In this document: in pieces, positions 1 to 9,925 of the stretch
Layout of the letters: every line of letters begins with the position of its first letter
Position numbering within the stretch: the first letter of the stretch is position 1
NCBI RefSeq assembly: GCF_019320115.1
Contig: NC_089581.1
Coordinates: 7,441,707-7,505,706 of the forward strand
DNA: 64,000 bases
Direction: 5' to 3'
Origin: Miscanthus floridulus
Lineage: Eukaryota; Streptophyta; Magnoliopsida; Poales; Poaceae
Notes under the pieces: generated by a model
What the model saw: only the letters and a program-made list of their open reading frames with translations
The model's database searches: none
What the model was told of the DNA's origin: nothing
Translations under genes and position numbers: made by a program

Positions 1-247
1 TAACCCTGTGCCCCAGACTATATAAGGCGGGCAGGGGACCCCTCTCAAAAAACATCTCTCTCATTGACATACAACAATACAATCAGACGCAGGACGTAGG
101 TATTACGCCTTCACGATGGCCGAACCTAGATAAAACCTCGTGTTTGTCTTGCGTCACCATCTCGTTTGTAGCTTGCACACCTGTCTACTGATAATCTACT
201 ACCTTGGGCATACCCCTAGGTAGACTGCCGACCATATTTTGTCGATA
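1..247 (+). repeat. 5' LTR of element 1 (3' half only)
   Basis: Near-identical to 8903-9149, with a few substitutions and no indels seen. It contains the TATA motif and ends at GTCGATA, just before the PBS-like site. The upstream part of the LTR is outside the window. Confidence 0.9.
19..26 (+). promoter_or_regulatory. TATA box of element 1 LTR
   Basis: TATATAAG followed by a GC-rich stretch, in the position expected for the U3/R boundary. The same motif is at 8921-8928 in the 3' LTR. Activity is inferred. Confidence 0.6.
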
Positions 248-248
248 G

Positions 249-266
249 TGGCACGCCAAGTAGGGG
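249..266 (+). other. Primer binding site-like sequence of element 1
   Basis: TGGCACGCCAAGTAGGGG begins one base after the LTR end. The TGGC start and position fit a tRNA-complementary minus-strand primer site. I cannot name the tRNA. Confidence 0.5.
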
Positions 267-421
267 GTGTGCGTACTGCTCCCTAGAAGAACAAGATGGT
301 CATGATCCCTGGTTCCATGGCTACGCTGGACAGCCTCACGTTCACCATCAGCTAGATCACCTAGACCACTGGCTCTAACAACTTCATCGCCATAACCACG
401 GAGGAGGCGCGGATCCAATCT

Positions 422-2660
422 ATGTCGACCACTGCTTCACCGGCATCGGCTATGACTCCGACCACGTTGGACCTGGCTCCAGCCACACCAGCATCGTCTT
501 CAGCCACGGCGACAACCCATTGCTTGCTTCCTCGCTACAAAGGGCGGCAGATCGACAACACTGACTTGCTCGACTCCATCGATCGGGTCGGCACCAAGCT
601 TGCGAAAACCCTAGCTCTAGTAGATTTGATTCAAAATCAACCTACCAAGCAGGTAACCACTACCCATAATAGATCTACTCAACCAGCTCGAGTCAGTCAT
701 CCTGCACGACTTGGTATGGATCTCGTGGTCACGTCTACTCCTAAAGGGTGCTCCATTCATCGCCGATCAGCCCCGGTAATGGGTCTCCGGCTCTTTGAGT
801 GTGAAGCCTTGATGGAGAATTACCAGGCTTAGCCCTATGGCCTGCGCAACTTCGTCAACATGGTCCAGATTGAGGAGTATCAAGAAGGATCAGTCCACAT
901 AGTTCAAGAGGGCGGCTCAAGCTCCCCGTCTGGCATCGCATCTAATGGCTCTATCCACACTGAGCTCCAGCATCATGACAATGAAGGAGTTGAATACGAT
1001 CTGGATATCCCAGACCATGCCCCGGGGTTCCCATGATTCCCATCCTTCCCACCAAGGCGAGGAGACTTGATCAATGTTGTCAGTAATGACGAACCATCGG
1101 CAGTTGGCGAAACAGAACAAGAAAGGCTAGCACACAAAGCATGTAATATTGACCGGTTTAATTGTAGACAAGCCAAAGCCGAGGTAGAAGAGGAGGCACG
1201 ATGCATAAGGTTCCAGCCACGTGATCTCAACAATGCCTTTGATAGGGTAGGGGAAAAGCAGGTCTTTAGGACTCCAAGCGCCAACATAGTTGTTGCTATG
1301 GTGACAATGCAACGACTACCCAATACACCGGAAATCAAGGCAATTCATGATGATGTACAAGCCTACCTGATGGCTGCTATAGCCTAGACCGCAGAGATTG
1401 CAAACCAAGCCTAGGCTCTGTCCATCTCAGTCGAATCAAGCCACAGTTGCCAGTACTCAAGTCGCCCACAGTCACCCAACCAATGTGGCTCATGCAACAA
1501 CGACCCATCAGACATCCGTCAAGGCAGAAATAGTGGTCATGATGGTGGTCGGGATGACAACCGCCACAACAACCAGGACGATAATCGATGAGACAACCGT
1601 GATAATCGCCATGATAACCATGGCCGTAGGGTCAACCAGCATGGCAATCGGGATTGCCATGATGGCAATAACGATCTCCGCCATTCCCTCGGAGAATGCG
1701 ATCTACGCGATCGCATTAACCAAAGAGCCAATGATCGTGCATCCCACAAAAGCTATCGCCGTATGGAATATGATACTACCCATGGCCCTTCGGGTTTGAA
1801 GCAGTTTACTCCTCACCTTCGCTAAGTCATATGGCCCAAAAACTTCAAGCTCAAAAAACTCCAGAAGTACGATGACAAGGAGAACCCCGAGTTATGGGTC
1901 ATGCTCTACGAAACCACATGTAGATAAGCCATGGCTAACGAGCACATCATGTCTAATTACTTCCCAGTCACTGTCGGCCATGTAGGCCACCAATGGCTAG
2001 TCAGCTTGCCGGCAAACTACTTTGATTCTTGGCAAGAGCTCAGGCAAGCATTCATCGACAACTTCATTGCTACTTGCGAACAACCCAGCAACAAATATGA
2101 TCTGCAGCGGATTCGAGATCGCAAAGATGAGCCACTGTGCGAGTACGTCCGACGCTTCTTGGAGATGCGCGTCAAGGTCCTGTCAATCTCCGATAATGAG
2201 GCAATCGAAGCTTTCATCACTAGTCTCTGCTTCCATGATGCCCTAAGGGACAAGCCCTCCACAAAAGACCTGAATCGGTCACAGTGCTCCTAGCCACTGC
2301 TAAAAAATATGCGGATGCCGATGATGCTAAAAAGATAATAATTGAAGAAGCAGCAAGAGTTCCATGCTTCGACCACCCCCTACACCATGACGACTACCGC
2401 GGCAACCATGGTCGAAACGACAATTTTGATCGCCACAACTAGCGTAACGATTCCCGCGACCACCACGACTAGCGTAATCAGCGGCGTAATCACCGTGATG
2501 ATTACAGGGGCAAGCGTGCTCGGGAAGATGACGGCGAAGTCAACACCGTTAAAAAAGGTGGCGGACATCGCAACTAAGAAGAAGACTACGCCAAAGCATT
2601 GAAAGGACCTTGCCAGCTCCATCCCAAGTCAAACCATACCATGGAGAATTGTCGTGTTCT
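422..2660 (+). pseudogene. gag: gag polyprotein of element 1 (decayed)
   Basis: Capsid/nucleocapsid precursor. Fragments in shifting frames start at 422. The best conserved piece, 1931-2293, matches the retrotransposon gag core: it contains WLVSLPANYFDSW and, further on, CEYVRRFLEMR. Downstream, 2611-2652 encodes a CX2HX4HX4C zinc knuckle variant (C-QL-H, H-TMEN-C), consistent with nucleic-acid binding. Stops break the frame, for example TAG at 2685. Asp/Arg/Asn-rich low-complexity sequence lies between the pieces. It is followed by the protease with no separate promoter, as in a normal gag-pro transcript. Confidence 0.7.
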
Positions 2661-2817
2661 CAAATCTATCTACACGCGCCAATAGGCTCTGGATACATCC
2701 GACAAGCCTAACGATGCAGGGGAGCAGCGTAACGAGGACAACGATGATGAAGACGCAGATCCCCGTCACAAGTATGTCAAGCCAACCGATCGCGTCCACA
2801 CCATCATTGGGGGCAAA

Positions 2818-3594
2818 GTGTCCATCGAGACCAAACGAGAACGCAAGCTGCTCACCCATGCTTGCTTGAACGTGGCCAATGCCGACAACCTCATCACCGA
2901 TCCGCGGCTCCCTCCTTGGTCTCACCGCGATATCTCCTTCAGCAGAAAGGACCAATGGGCTACAATACCTAAGCCAGAGCATTTTCCCCTGGTCCTTGAT
3001 CCTTGTATCAACAAGGTTCAGTTCGATAGAGTGCTGATTGACGGTGGCAGTTCCATCAATATACTGTTCAAGAATAGTTTGCCAGCCCTGAAGATAACCC
3101 AGGCTGATCTCAAGCCATACGAGGCATAGTTTTGGGGTGTTCTCCCTGGACAAAGCTCCACACCTCTTAGGCAGATCATGCTACCTATGCAATTTGGTAC
3201 CCCAGACCACTTCCGCACTGACTACGTCAACTTCGTGGTCGCTGACTTCGAAGGCACCTACCATGCTATCCTTGGCCGACCAGCGCTCACCATGTTCATG
3301 GCCATACCTCACTATAGGTATTTGGTGCTCAAGATGCCTACTGAGAAGGGGGTTCTAACTCTCAGGGGCAACATATACGCAGCTTACACCTGCGAGGATG
3401 ACAACTTCAAAATAGCAGAGGCTCACGACCTCTCTATTCGCTTGGCCAAGACCATGCTCGACGCTAAGAAGACCCCAACCGACCACCATTCCTTCTCGGG
3501 TTCTCGGAGCAGGCCCTGTCTCCGGTTCCTCCCAATGCGTGCACGGGATATGCTCTCTACGCTATGGGTGATCGGCAGGTGCTCTCTGGTTTGA
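2818..3594 (+). pseudogene. Retropepsin-like aspartic protease region of element 1
   Basis: A frame from 2818 has the active-site motif LIDGGSSINILF near 3040, the DGGS variant usual in Tat-lineage Gypsy elements. A TAG at 3127 breaks it. The second half continues in another frame from 3178 and includes the flap-end motif YHAILGRPALTMFMAIPHY, typical of these proteases. The ORF ends at 3594. A reverse transcriptase would be expected next, but the sequence changes to a non-coding spacer and then the antisense gene. This is the evidence for a pol-less element. Confidence 0.75.
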
Positions 3595-3882
3595 CTTGTG
3601 TGTTTCTACATGTGCACAAGCTATGCACCTTAGACTCTGACCATAAGACAAACCAGGGCCATACAAACCTTTCAGGATGACGTGTCGACTAAACTGGTAC
3701 AACTAAACAGAACGCCAACACATTCTAACTTAGTTACATCAACATGATATCTGAGCTTAAACACGTTTTCTACTAAACAAACAAGCTTATATTGATATAC
3801 AGTTACGTTATTACAACCTTGCTTGAAAAGGTCCAAGTTTACAATAACACAACTACATCTTCTTCTACAGCTGTAGCCTATA
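3595..3882. other. Spacer between protease and antisense gene
   Basis: No ORF or motif recognised. It includes the 3' flank of the convergent antisense gene. Confidence 0.4.
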
Positions 3883-6800
3883 CTATTGGCTGGTCAGGGC
3901 ACGCGGCACCTGCTTCTCGCTGGACCTAACATCGTGCAAGGGTCTTAGGGACTCTAGCACTAATCGAGCTAAAGAAGATGGCCCCACCGATGCCTGGCTG
4001 GTCGAGACCGCAGGCTTCGCCGGTTGGCTTGAAAATGACGGCGCTCCCAGCTGACTTGTTGACGACATTCCTTGTATGGGTGGTGTCGCACCTCCACATA
4101 GGTTAATATCACCAATTATTTTCGCCGACAAGTCCAGCTGGGTCATTCGTAGCACCTTGGCCTTGTCTGGATCTACCTCCTTCGGGTATCTAGCCTCTAG
4201 GTGCTTGAGATCGATCAAGGGGTAGTGAGCACGTACCATGCTTAGCACATGTGCGCCTACGTACTCTCCCGCATCCTTCACGAACTCCTAGAACCATCCC
4301 CATGCCCTTTGGGATCTCTCGATCAATCCCAGCTGCGGTGTCCTTGGCATATCTTCTGCTAGCGCCGGATCGATGAGGTTAAGGACCGGCAAAATGCTCT
4401 TTGCCACCTCCAAGCACCGGCTTCTCCAGGTGTCACGGTCCTTGGTGATCTCTTGGCATTGCACCTTCCAGCCGTCATGGTCTTTTATCATGGCCTCCAG
4501 ATGCTTCTTTGCATTGATTTTTATAACTACAAACCGCACATGCTGTTAAGACGCTATACTATGCCAAACTACGGTAGGCAACAAAAATGAGCAAAGGTGG
4601 TTGGACAACTTACCTTTCAGCTCCTCTGTCATCTTGGTCGTGTGGTCCCAAAGCTGCGACTGGTCTTGCACTAGTTTTCTGTTGTCCTCGTTTAGGCGAT
4701 CACACTCCCCGACCACACAACTGATCTCCTCTTGGAGATGGATCACTTCAGCTTCTAAGCCTGCACTATAGCTATTACTACCAACAACGCAACATCACTT
4801 GTCAGTAGTCGGTATGATAAAATGGCTATTTACTTGTTCTTTCCTGCTCTTTATTACTGAGCTGGATGACCAGGTTCTGGTTTTGGGACTCTTGCACTGT
4901 CTTTTCATGATTGGTGGCTTCAAGTCGTTGGTGCAAGCGTTCCACCTCCGCTGTCAGCTCCTTGTTGCTTGCAACGATCCCCTCAATCTGGTCGAAGCAT
5001 TTCTTATGGTACCTTGTGGTCTTCATTATGTCCTGTGTGCAGATAGCTAAGTAATATAGCTACGACTAGACAGCAAGATTAGGGGGTGAAGCAAAGCTTA
5101 CCTACACCTCTGTCACAAGCCATTTCGCCGCCCGTTCAACTTTCTTGGTTTCTTCGACCTCCGAGATTTCCTCATGGACAACCCATTGGTCGTTCCGCCA
5201 ATGCGACACATACACATGTTGTCACTTGTCTTACGGATGGCCCAGGACCTCCTCCACCTCGTCCTCTTTGGGCTCTTCTTCGGGTCCTGGTGCTGGCCTG
5301 GCGTCAGCAGCATCTGTGATCACCACGGCCTTCCCATGAGCTACAGCATCGGTAGATGTGGTCTATGCTCTCACCTCTGGCCGCTGCACCTCAGTCTGCT
5401 CTGTTATCCTAGATGCTAAGGTGTTGCCCTCAGCAGGTTTAGTGCTCGAAGCACTCTTGCCCAGCTCGGTTGGTCCCTCGACCACCTGCTCGGGGACTAT
5501 TGTCTGACTGCTTGCTTGCTGAGGCCCCGATGGATCTTCTACTATGGGTTCCTTGGTGGTCGGCTGCTGGGCAGTCTGCTCTACACTTATTGGTGGTGCC
5601 ACGCCACTTCCGGCTAGCTGGTCTGGACTTTCGGTCGACGCCGAGCTAGTACATCTGAGATAAGTTCAAAAGGCAATCATATTAAATGCAAATTGCTAAC
5701 TTACAACAGGGTTACAAATACTTACATGTTGGAAGCATGGAATGATGTGGAGAAGGCACATCTCTTTAGCCGTACTTGCTCCACGTGCTGTGCGGGTGAC
5801 TCCTGGTCTCCCTCTACATCCAGCACTATCGCTGGGCCTTGGTGCTCCACCCCTCCGCCACTTGTCCTTCGCGCTACAGTGGTCAGTGGCGTGCTTGGGA
5901 GAGTTGTTGCTCCCATCACCGGTCATATTCCTTGCCTAGATACTCCCAAAGTCGACCCGGCTGCATCTTTCACCGCCGTCGGCAATGTAGGTCCCACAAG
6001 CGTGGAGGAGCCACCTTGCTCCATCGACTCTAGTTGCTTCCTCCTTTTTTGAGGGACAAGTCAAAAGGTGTCTGCATCCTCTCCCTCCTCTACGTCATCA
6101 TTCGACCAGGCAAAAATCACCTGCCAACGCTTGCCGGTAGGGTTCTCCTCTAGGTCCTCCTCGAGCTCATTGATATTTAGCGCCCCCCTGGTGAGCAGGG
6201 TGGTTACCGATCTCTTCTTTAATTGTTTGGGGGCAGCCGACCGCTTACCAGCAGCTTTGGCTGCTGTCTCTTCTCTAGCTCCAAGCACCACCCAGTCGAT
6301 GTCCTTGTCCTCGATCTCGACACTAGTCTGGGTGGTGGGATCAGCTCCCTGTGGCCACTCTACTCTAGGGGGTGGTGACACAAACACTGTCGCTCTATCC
6401 TGACCATTAACCTGGGTAACAAAAGGGAGTGAACACAGTAAGTTTCCACTTATCCTACCACAATATAAGACTACGGGTACAAGGCCAGATGAGTTACCTT
6501 TGAGGGAGGTCGGGCAAGCTTGAAAGCGTGCTCGATGTCGCTCAATCTGGCATAATTTGGATCGGCTAAGTTAAATAGCTCGCCAATTCTGGCTTTGACT
6601 TTGATTTTGTCAAGCGCCCCCTGCCTCGTCCTCGTCGGGTCCACGCTCCCTTGATACTCATAGCCAGGATGTACCCTCCTCTAGTAGGGCTAGATCTATT
6701 GACTGATGAAGCTCCCGACCATGCTCGGACCTTCTAGTTTTTTCCATGGGATCATTCCAAATATTTCTAGAATCTGTTCCAGGTGCTCGGGCTTCTCTGA

Positions 6801-7381
6801 CCAGCTTGTCCTCTTCTCTGGAATGTAGCCCACGTCGCACTGCATGATCGTGTTCGGCTCTTTGCGGATGTAGAACCATTTCTTGTACCAGTCATCGAGC
6901 GACGTGTTCCATGGGCAGTGCAGGTACTGGGCTTTCATGCCATCATGGAGGTTGAGGTACACACCCCCGGCTATCTTTGAACCACCGCTTCCTTTCTTCC
7001 ATAGACAGAAAAGATGGCGGAAAAAATCAAAATGGGGCTGGAAGCCGCCATATGCTTCATAGAGATGTATAAAAGTGGCGACAAGGAGGATCGAGTTGGG
7101 ATGCAGATTGCAAATCCCAATCTCATAGTAAAGACATAGCCCTGAAGAAACGGATGTACCAGAACCCCAAATCCTCATTTAAAGAAATCCTCGAACACCA
7201 CGATCTCACCTGGTTATGGATCGGGGTACCCCTCGCCCTCCGGCGCACGCCATCCTGCGAGCTCCTTGTTGTGGAGTACTCCCATGGTGATGTGGTCTTC
7301 AATGGTCTGCTAATTGCCTTTTGATTTCCACCACTCCTTCGCCATGACCCTGGCTTTCTTCTGCGCATCACTTTTTGCCAT
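3883..7381 (-). pseudogene. Antisense multi-exon gene with PF04195-like (putative gypsy-type transposon) domain
   Basis: It reads against gag. The likely start is the ATG at 7381 (MAKSDAQKKARVMAKEWW). Downstream pieces include LHNKELAGW and NLHPNSILLVATFIHLYEAY, then HFDFFRHLF and WKKLEGPSM. I recognise this as the plant family that Pfam calls a putative gypsy-type transposon domain; its function is unknown. After about 6650, exons are separated by introns with GT donors on the minus strand (near 6498, 5698, 5100 and 4613). The later exons are coiled-coil rich (4826-5026, 4546-4746, 4288-4539), and the last, 3883-4281, has an Ala/Ser/Pro-rich tail. In-frame stops at the PDP*PG and FFK* positions and a frameshift near 7130 make it a relic. 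Exon borders are approximate. Confidence 0.65.
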
Positions 7382-7856
7382 GACTCCGGCCTTGCTGGTG
7401 AACGGGGAAATGACGGCGGATTGATTGGTGGCGATTTTGGATGTATTAGGGTTGCCGAGAGGAAGATGAAAGCTGCGGTTACGAATGGTAATGGGGTTCG
7501 GTAAATAGTAACTGACCTATCATATACCATATTTAACCCAAGAGTTATGCCGTTTCGTCTACCCAGGATTCTTGGGGGACGTGCGCACGCACCGTAGACG
7601 GTTGTTTTCACACCCTCGAGATCTACGCCAATATATGCGCCTCTTCGTTGCCAGTGTGGGAGGGCCCACGCTGACGCACCTACTGACAGGTGTCACGCAA
7701 CTGTTTGCTTGATAAGACAAAAAGGCAGTATGACGTGCTATACCCGTCTACTTTTTTGACTAGACATGTCAGACTAGACTTGACAGAACAAGTAAGTAAA
7801 TAAATAAATACATAAAATAATAGTACAAGTGGCATATGGTTTTTTGCCATACTTTT
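7382..7856. other. Putative promoter side of the antisense gene; no gene seen
   Basis: Lies upstream of the antisense start. It contains AT-rich stretches (TAAATAAATAAATA near 7798) but no certain promoter element. Confidence 0.35.
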
Positions 7857-8062
7857 TATGCTCGGGGACTGTCCAGACCACCATTGTGCTCGGGAACTGT
7901 CCAAACCACCATCGTGCTAGGGGACTGTCCAGACCACCATCGTGCTCGGGGACTGTCTAGACTACCATCATGCTCGGGGACTGTTCCGACCACTCTCGTG
8001 CTCGGGACTGTCTCGATCGCCCTCACGCTCGGGGACTGCCTCGACCACTCTCCGACCGTTGC
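7857..8062 (+). repeat. Minisatellite of about 30-bp units containing the element's 3' LTR-proximal purine motif
   Basis: About seven degenerate copies of a unit with GTGCTCGGGGACTGTC then CAGACCACCAT. The core GCTCGGGGACT also occurs immediately before the 3' LTR (8662-8672), where it would serve as the plus-strand primer tract. Confidence 0.8.
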
Positions 8063-8671
8063 TCGGAGACCGCTCTCCTCGGCTACATGTGATTTGTAGT
8101 CACATACAATTGAGAGGCATTTATTTTTTCTCACTTAGACCTTGCTACAAGGCTGATACCTCGCCTTTTAGCAAGCTCAGGGACTACATCGGTATGATGC
8201 ACCTGCCGGTGCATCTCGTATCGCTTGTACGACGATTGGATTCTCAACTTAATTGAGAATTCTTTTTAGACCCTAGCACCACGTGCCTGCGTCACCTACT
8301 ACCAGGCTTGGGGACTAAGTGGGCACACTTCACCTTGTGATGAATGTGCTTATTTTATCGACCCCTACACTCTGACTGTTGGCCATAACTACTATTGTAC
8401 AAGGGTCACTTACATTTCTTTTCAGAAATACAAGTGGGCACACTTGATCAGGAAAGAAATCTTTTTCTTTTTTTCTTTAGAGCACCATGCATTTTTCAGA
8501 TAACCAGAATCTTCGGCTATAATCGTGGTCTACTGCTCTCTGTGTTGACCAGAATATTGGCACATTTGATTGGTCAATACTTCAACCAGTTGGAGATGAC
8601 ATGAAGACAGATTGCATTAGCCAAAGAAGATCGAACAGTGTGTCGCAACATAATACATGGTGCTCGGGGAC
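8063..8671 (+). other. 3' untranslated region of element 1 ending in a polypurine-like tract
   Basis: No coding sequence recognised. It ends with TGCTCGGGGAC (8661-8671), directly before the LTR start, the position expected for the polypurine tract. Confidence 0.5.
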
Positions 8672-9149
8672 TGGCTATGGGGGTATTAACCCCTATACCC
8701 TTATGGCTAGGCTTGGGTTAGCCTAGACCAGGGGGCCTGGCCCACTAGAAGACGACGCGCGGCCCGGCCAATCTGCTCGGAGTCTCGCGAAAGGAATCAA
8801 GACAGACTTGGACATCAAGCAAGACCCTGGTCAGTTAGAATATGAATCCTTATCCGGCCACCTATGACAATTGTAACTGGTTAGGATTAGTTTCCAGATC
8901 TGTAACCCTATGCCCTAGACTATATAAGGCGGGCAGGGGACCCCTCTCAAAAAACATCTCTCTCATTGACATACAACAATACAATCAGACGCAGGACATA
9001 GGTATTACGCCTTCACGGCGATCGAACTTGGATAAAACCTCTTATCTGTCTTGCGTCACCATCTCATTTGTAGCTTGCGCACCTGTCTGTCGATAATCTA
9101 CTACCTTGGGCATACCCCTAGGTAGACTACCGACCATATTTCATCGATA
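8672..9149 (+). repeat. 3' LTR of element 1 (478 bp)
   Basis: Starts TGGCTATGGGGG, has a TATA box at 8921-8928, and ends CATCGATA. Its last 247 bases match bases 1-247. The canonical terminal CA appears mutated to TA in both copies. Confidence 0.85.
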
Positions 9150-9154
9150 GCTAG

Positions 9155-9925
9155 CAAATGTGGTGCTAGTAACAAAGAAGAATGGTAAGATGAGGATGTG
9201 TATTAACTTCACAGATCTTAAGAAAACTTGCAAGAAAGATCCATTCCCACTACCAAGAATAGACACCTCCATAGACAAGGCGGCAGGGTGCAAAAGATTC
9301 TCGCTTCTGGATTATTTCTCAGGATATCACCAAATCTGGCTTAAGAAAAAAGATGAAGAGAAAACAAGTTTCACTACTCCCTTCGAAACCTACTGTTACA
9401 CCAGAATGCCAGAGGGGCTAAAGAATGCTGGCTCAACCTTCGCTAGGATGACGAAGGTAGTTTTAGGCCCTCAACTACAAAAAACATCATTGCCTATGTT
9501 GACGACATTGTAGTAATGAGAAAAAATGAAGAAGACACATAGCAGATCTGAAAGAGACCTTCGTTAACCTCAGGTCAGCAGGCCTCAAGCTAAACCTAGA
9601 AAAATGTGTCTTTGGTGTCAGTAGAGGAAAAGTACTCGGATACATCATAGAGCCCGATGGCATAAGAGCAAACCCAGACAAGACAAAGGTCATAATCTCA
9701 ATGGTAGAACCTTCAACAAAAAAAGAAGTCTAGAAGCTTATAGGAAGAATAGCAGCGCTAAACAGGTTCATCTCAAGGTCAGCAGAACACAACCTCCCAT
9801 TTTTTGAAGCCCTAAGAGGTGGGACAAGGTAGAATGGGGTCTAGAGCAGTTGGAGGCTTTTGAACAGCTCAAAAATTACATGGCTACTAAGCTCTTAGTA
9901 ATAGTAAAAAAGCTAGAGGCCCCAT
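9155..9925 (+). pseudogene. Element 0: reverse transcriptase fragment of an older Gypsy element
   Basis: Fragment of a retrotransposon RT interrupted on both sides by later insertions. Visible motifs: LVTKKNGKMRMCINFTDL (fingers/palm), SLLDYFSGYHQIWLKKKDE, then AYVDDIVV (catalytic YVDD, near 9494) in a shifted frame. It continues with LNLEKCVFGVSRGKVLGYII and IGRIAALNRFISRSAE (thumb/connection). At least one frameshift near 9490 and stops after 9730 show decay. On the left it abuts element 1's target duplication. On the right element 2 begins at 9926. The other halves are not visible. Confidence 0.85.

Larger units (their letters stand above)
1..9154 (+). mobile_element. Element 1: non-autonomous Ty3/Gypsy retrotransposon (left end cut by window)
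   Basis: The two ends are LTR copies: bases 1-247 align without length change to 8903-9149. Between them lie a PBS-like site, gag, protease, and an antisense gene; no reverse transcriptase, RNase H or integrase is readable. GCTAG at 9150-9154 is the likely right half of the target duplication; the left half lies outside the window. The element interrupts an older reverse transcriptase ORF that resumes at 9155. All ORFs carry stops or shifts, so it is a decayed copy that would have needed pol in trans. Confidence 0.85.

Noticed and set aside
1537..1749. Minus-strand Arg/Trp/Ser-rich 70-codon ORF
   Set aside because: Shadow of the low-complexity gag region on the plus strand; no domain.
5086..5419. 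Overlapping plus-strand ORFs opposite the antisense gene of element 1
   Set aside because: Complement of coiled-coil and low-complexity exons on the minus strand; no domain.
7857..8062. Possible CRISPR-like spaced repeats
   Set aside because: Eukaryotic retrotransposon minisatellite with contiguous degenerate units and no unique spacers.
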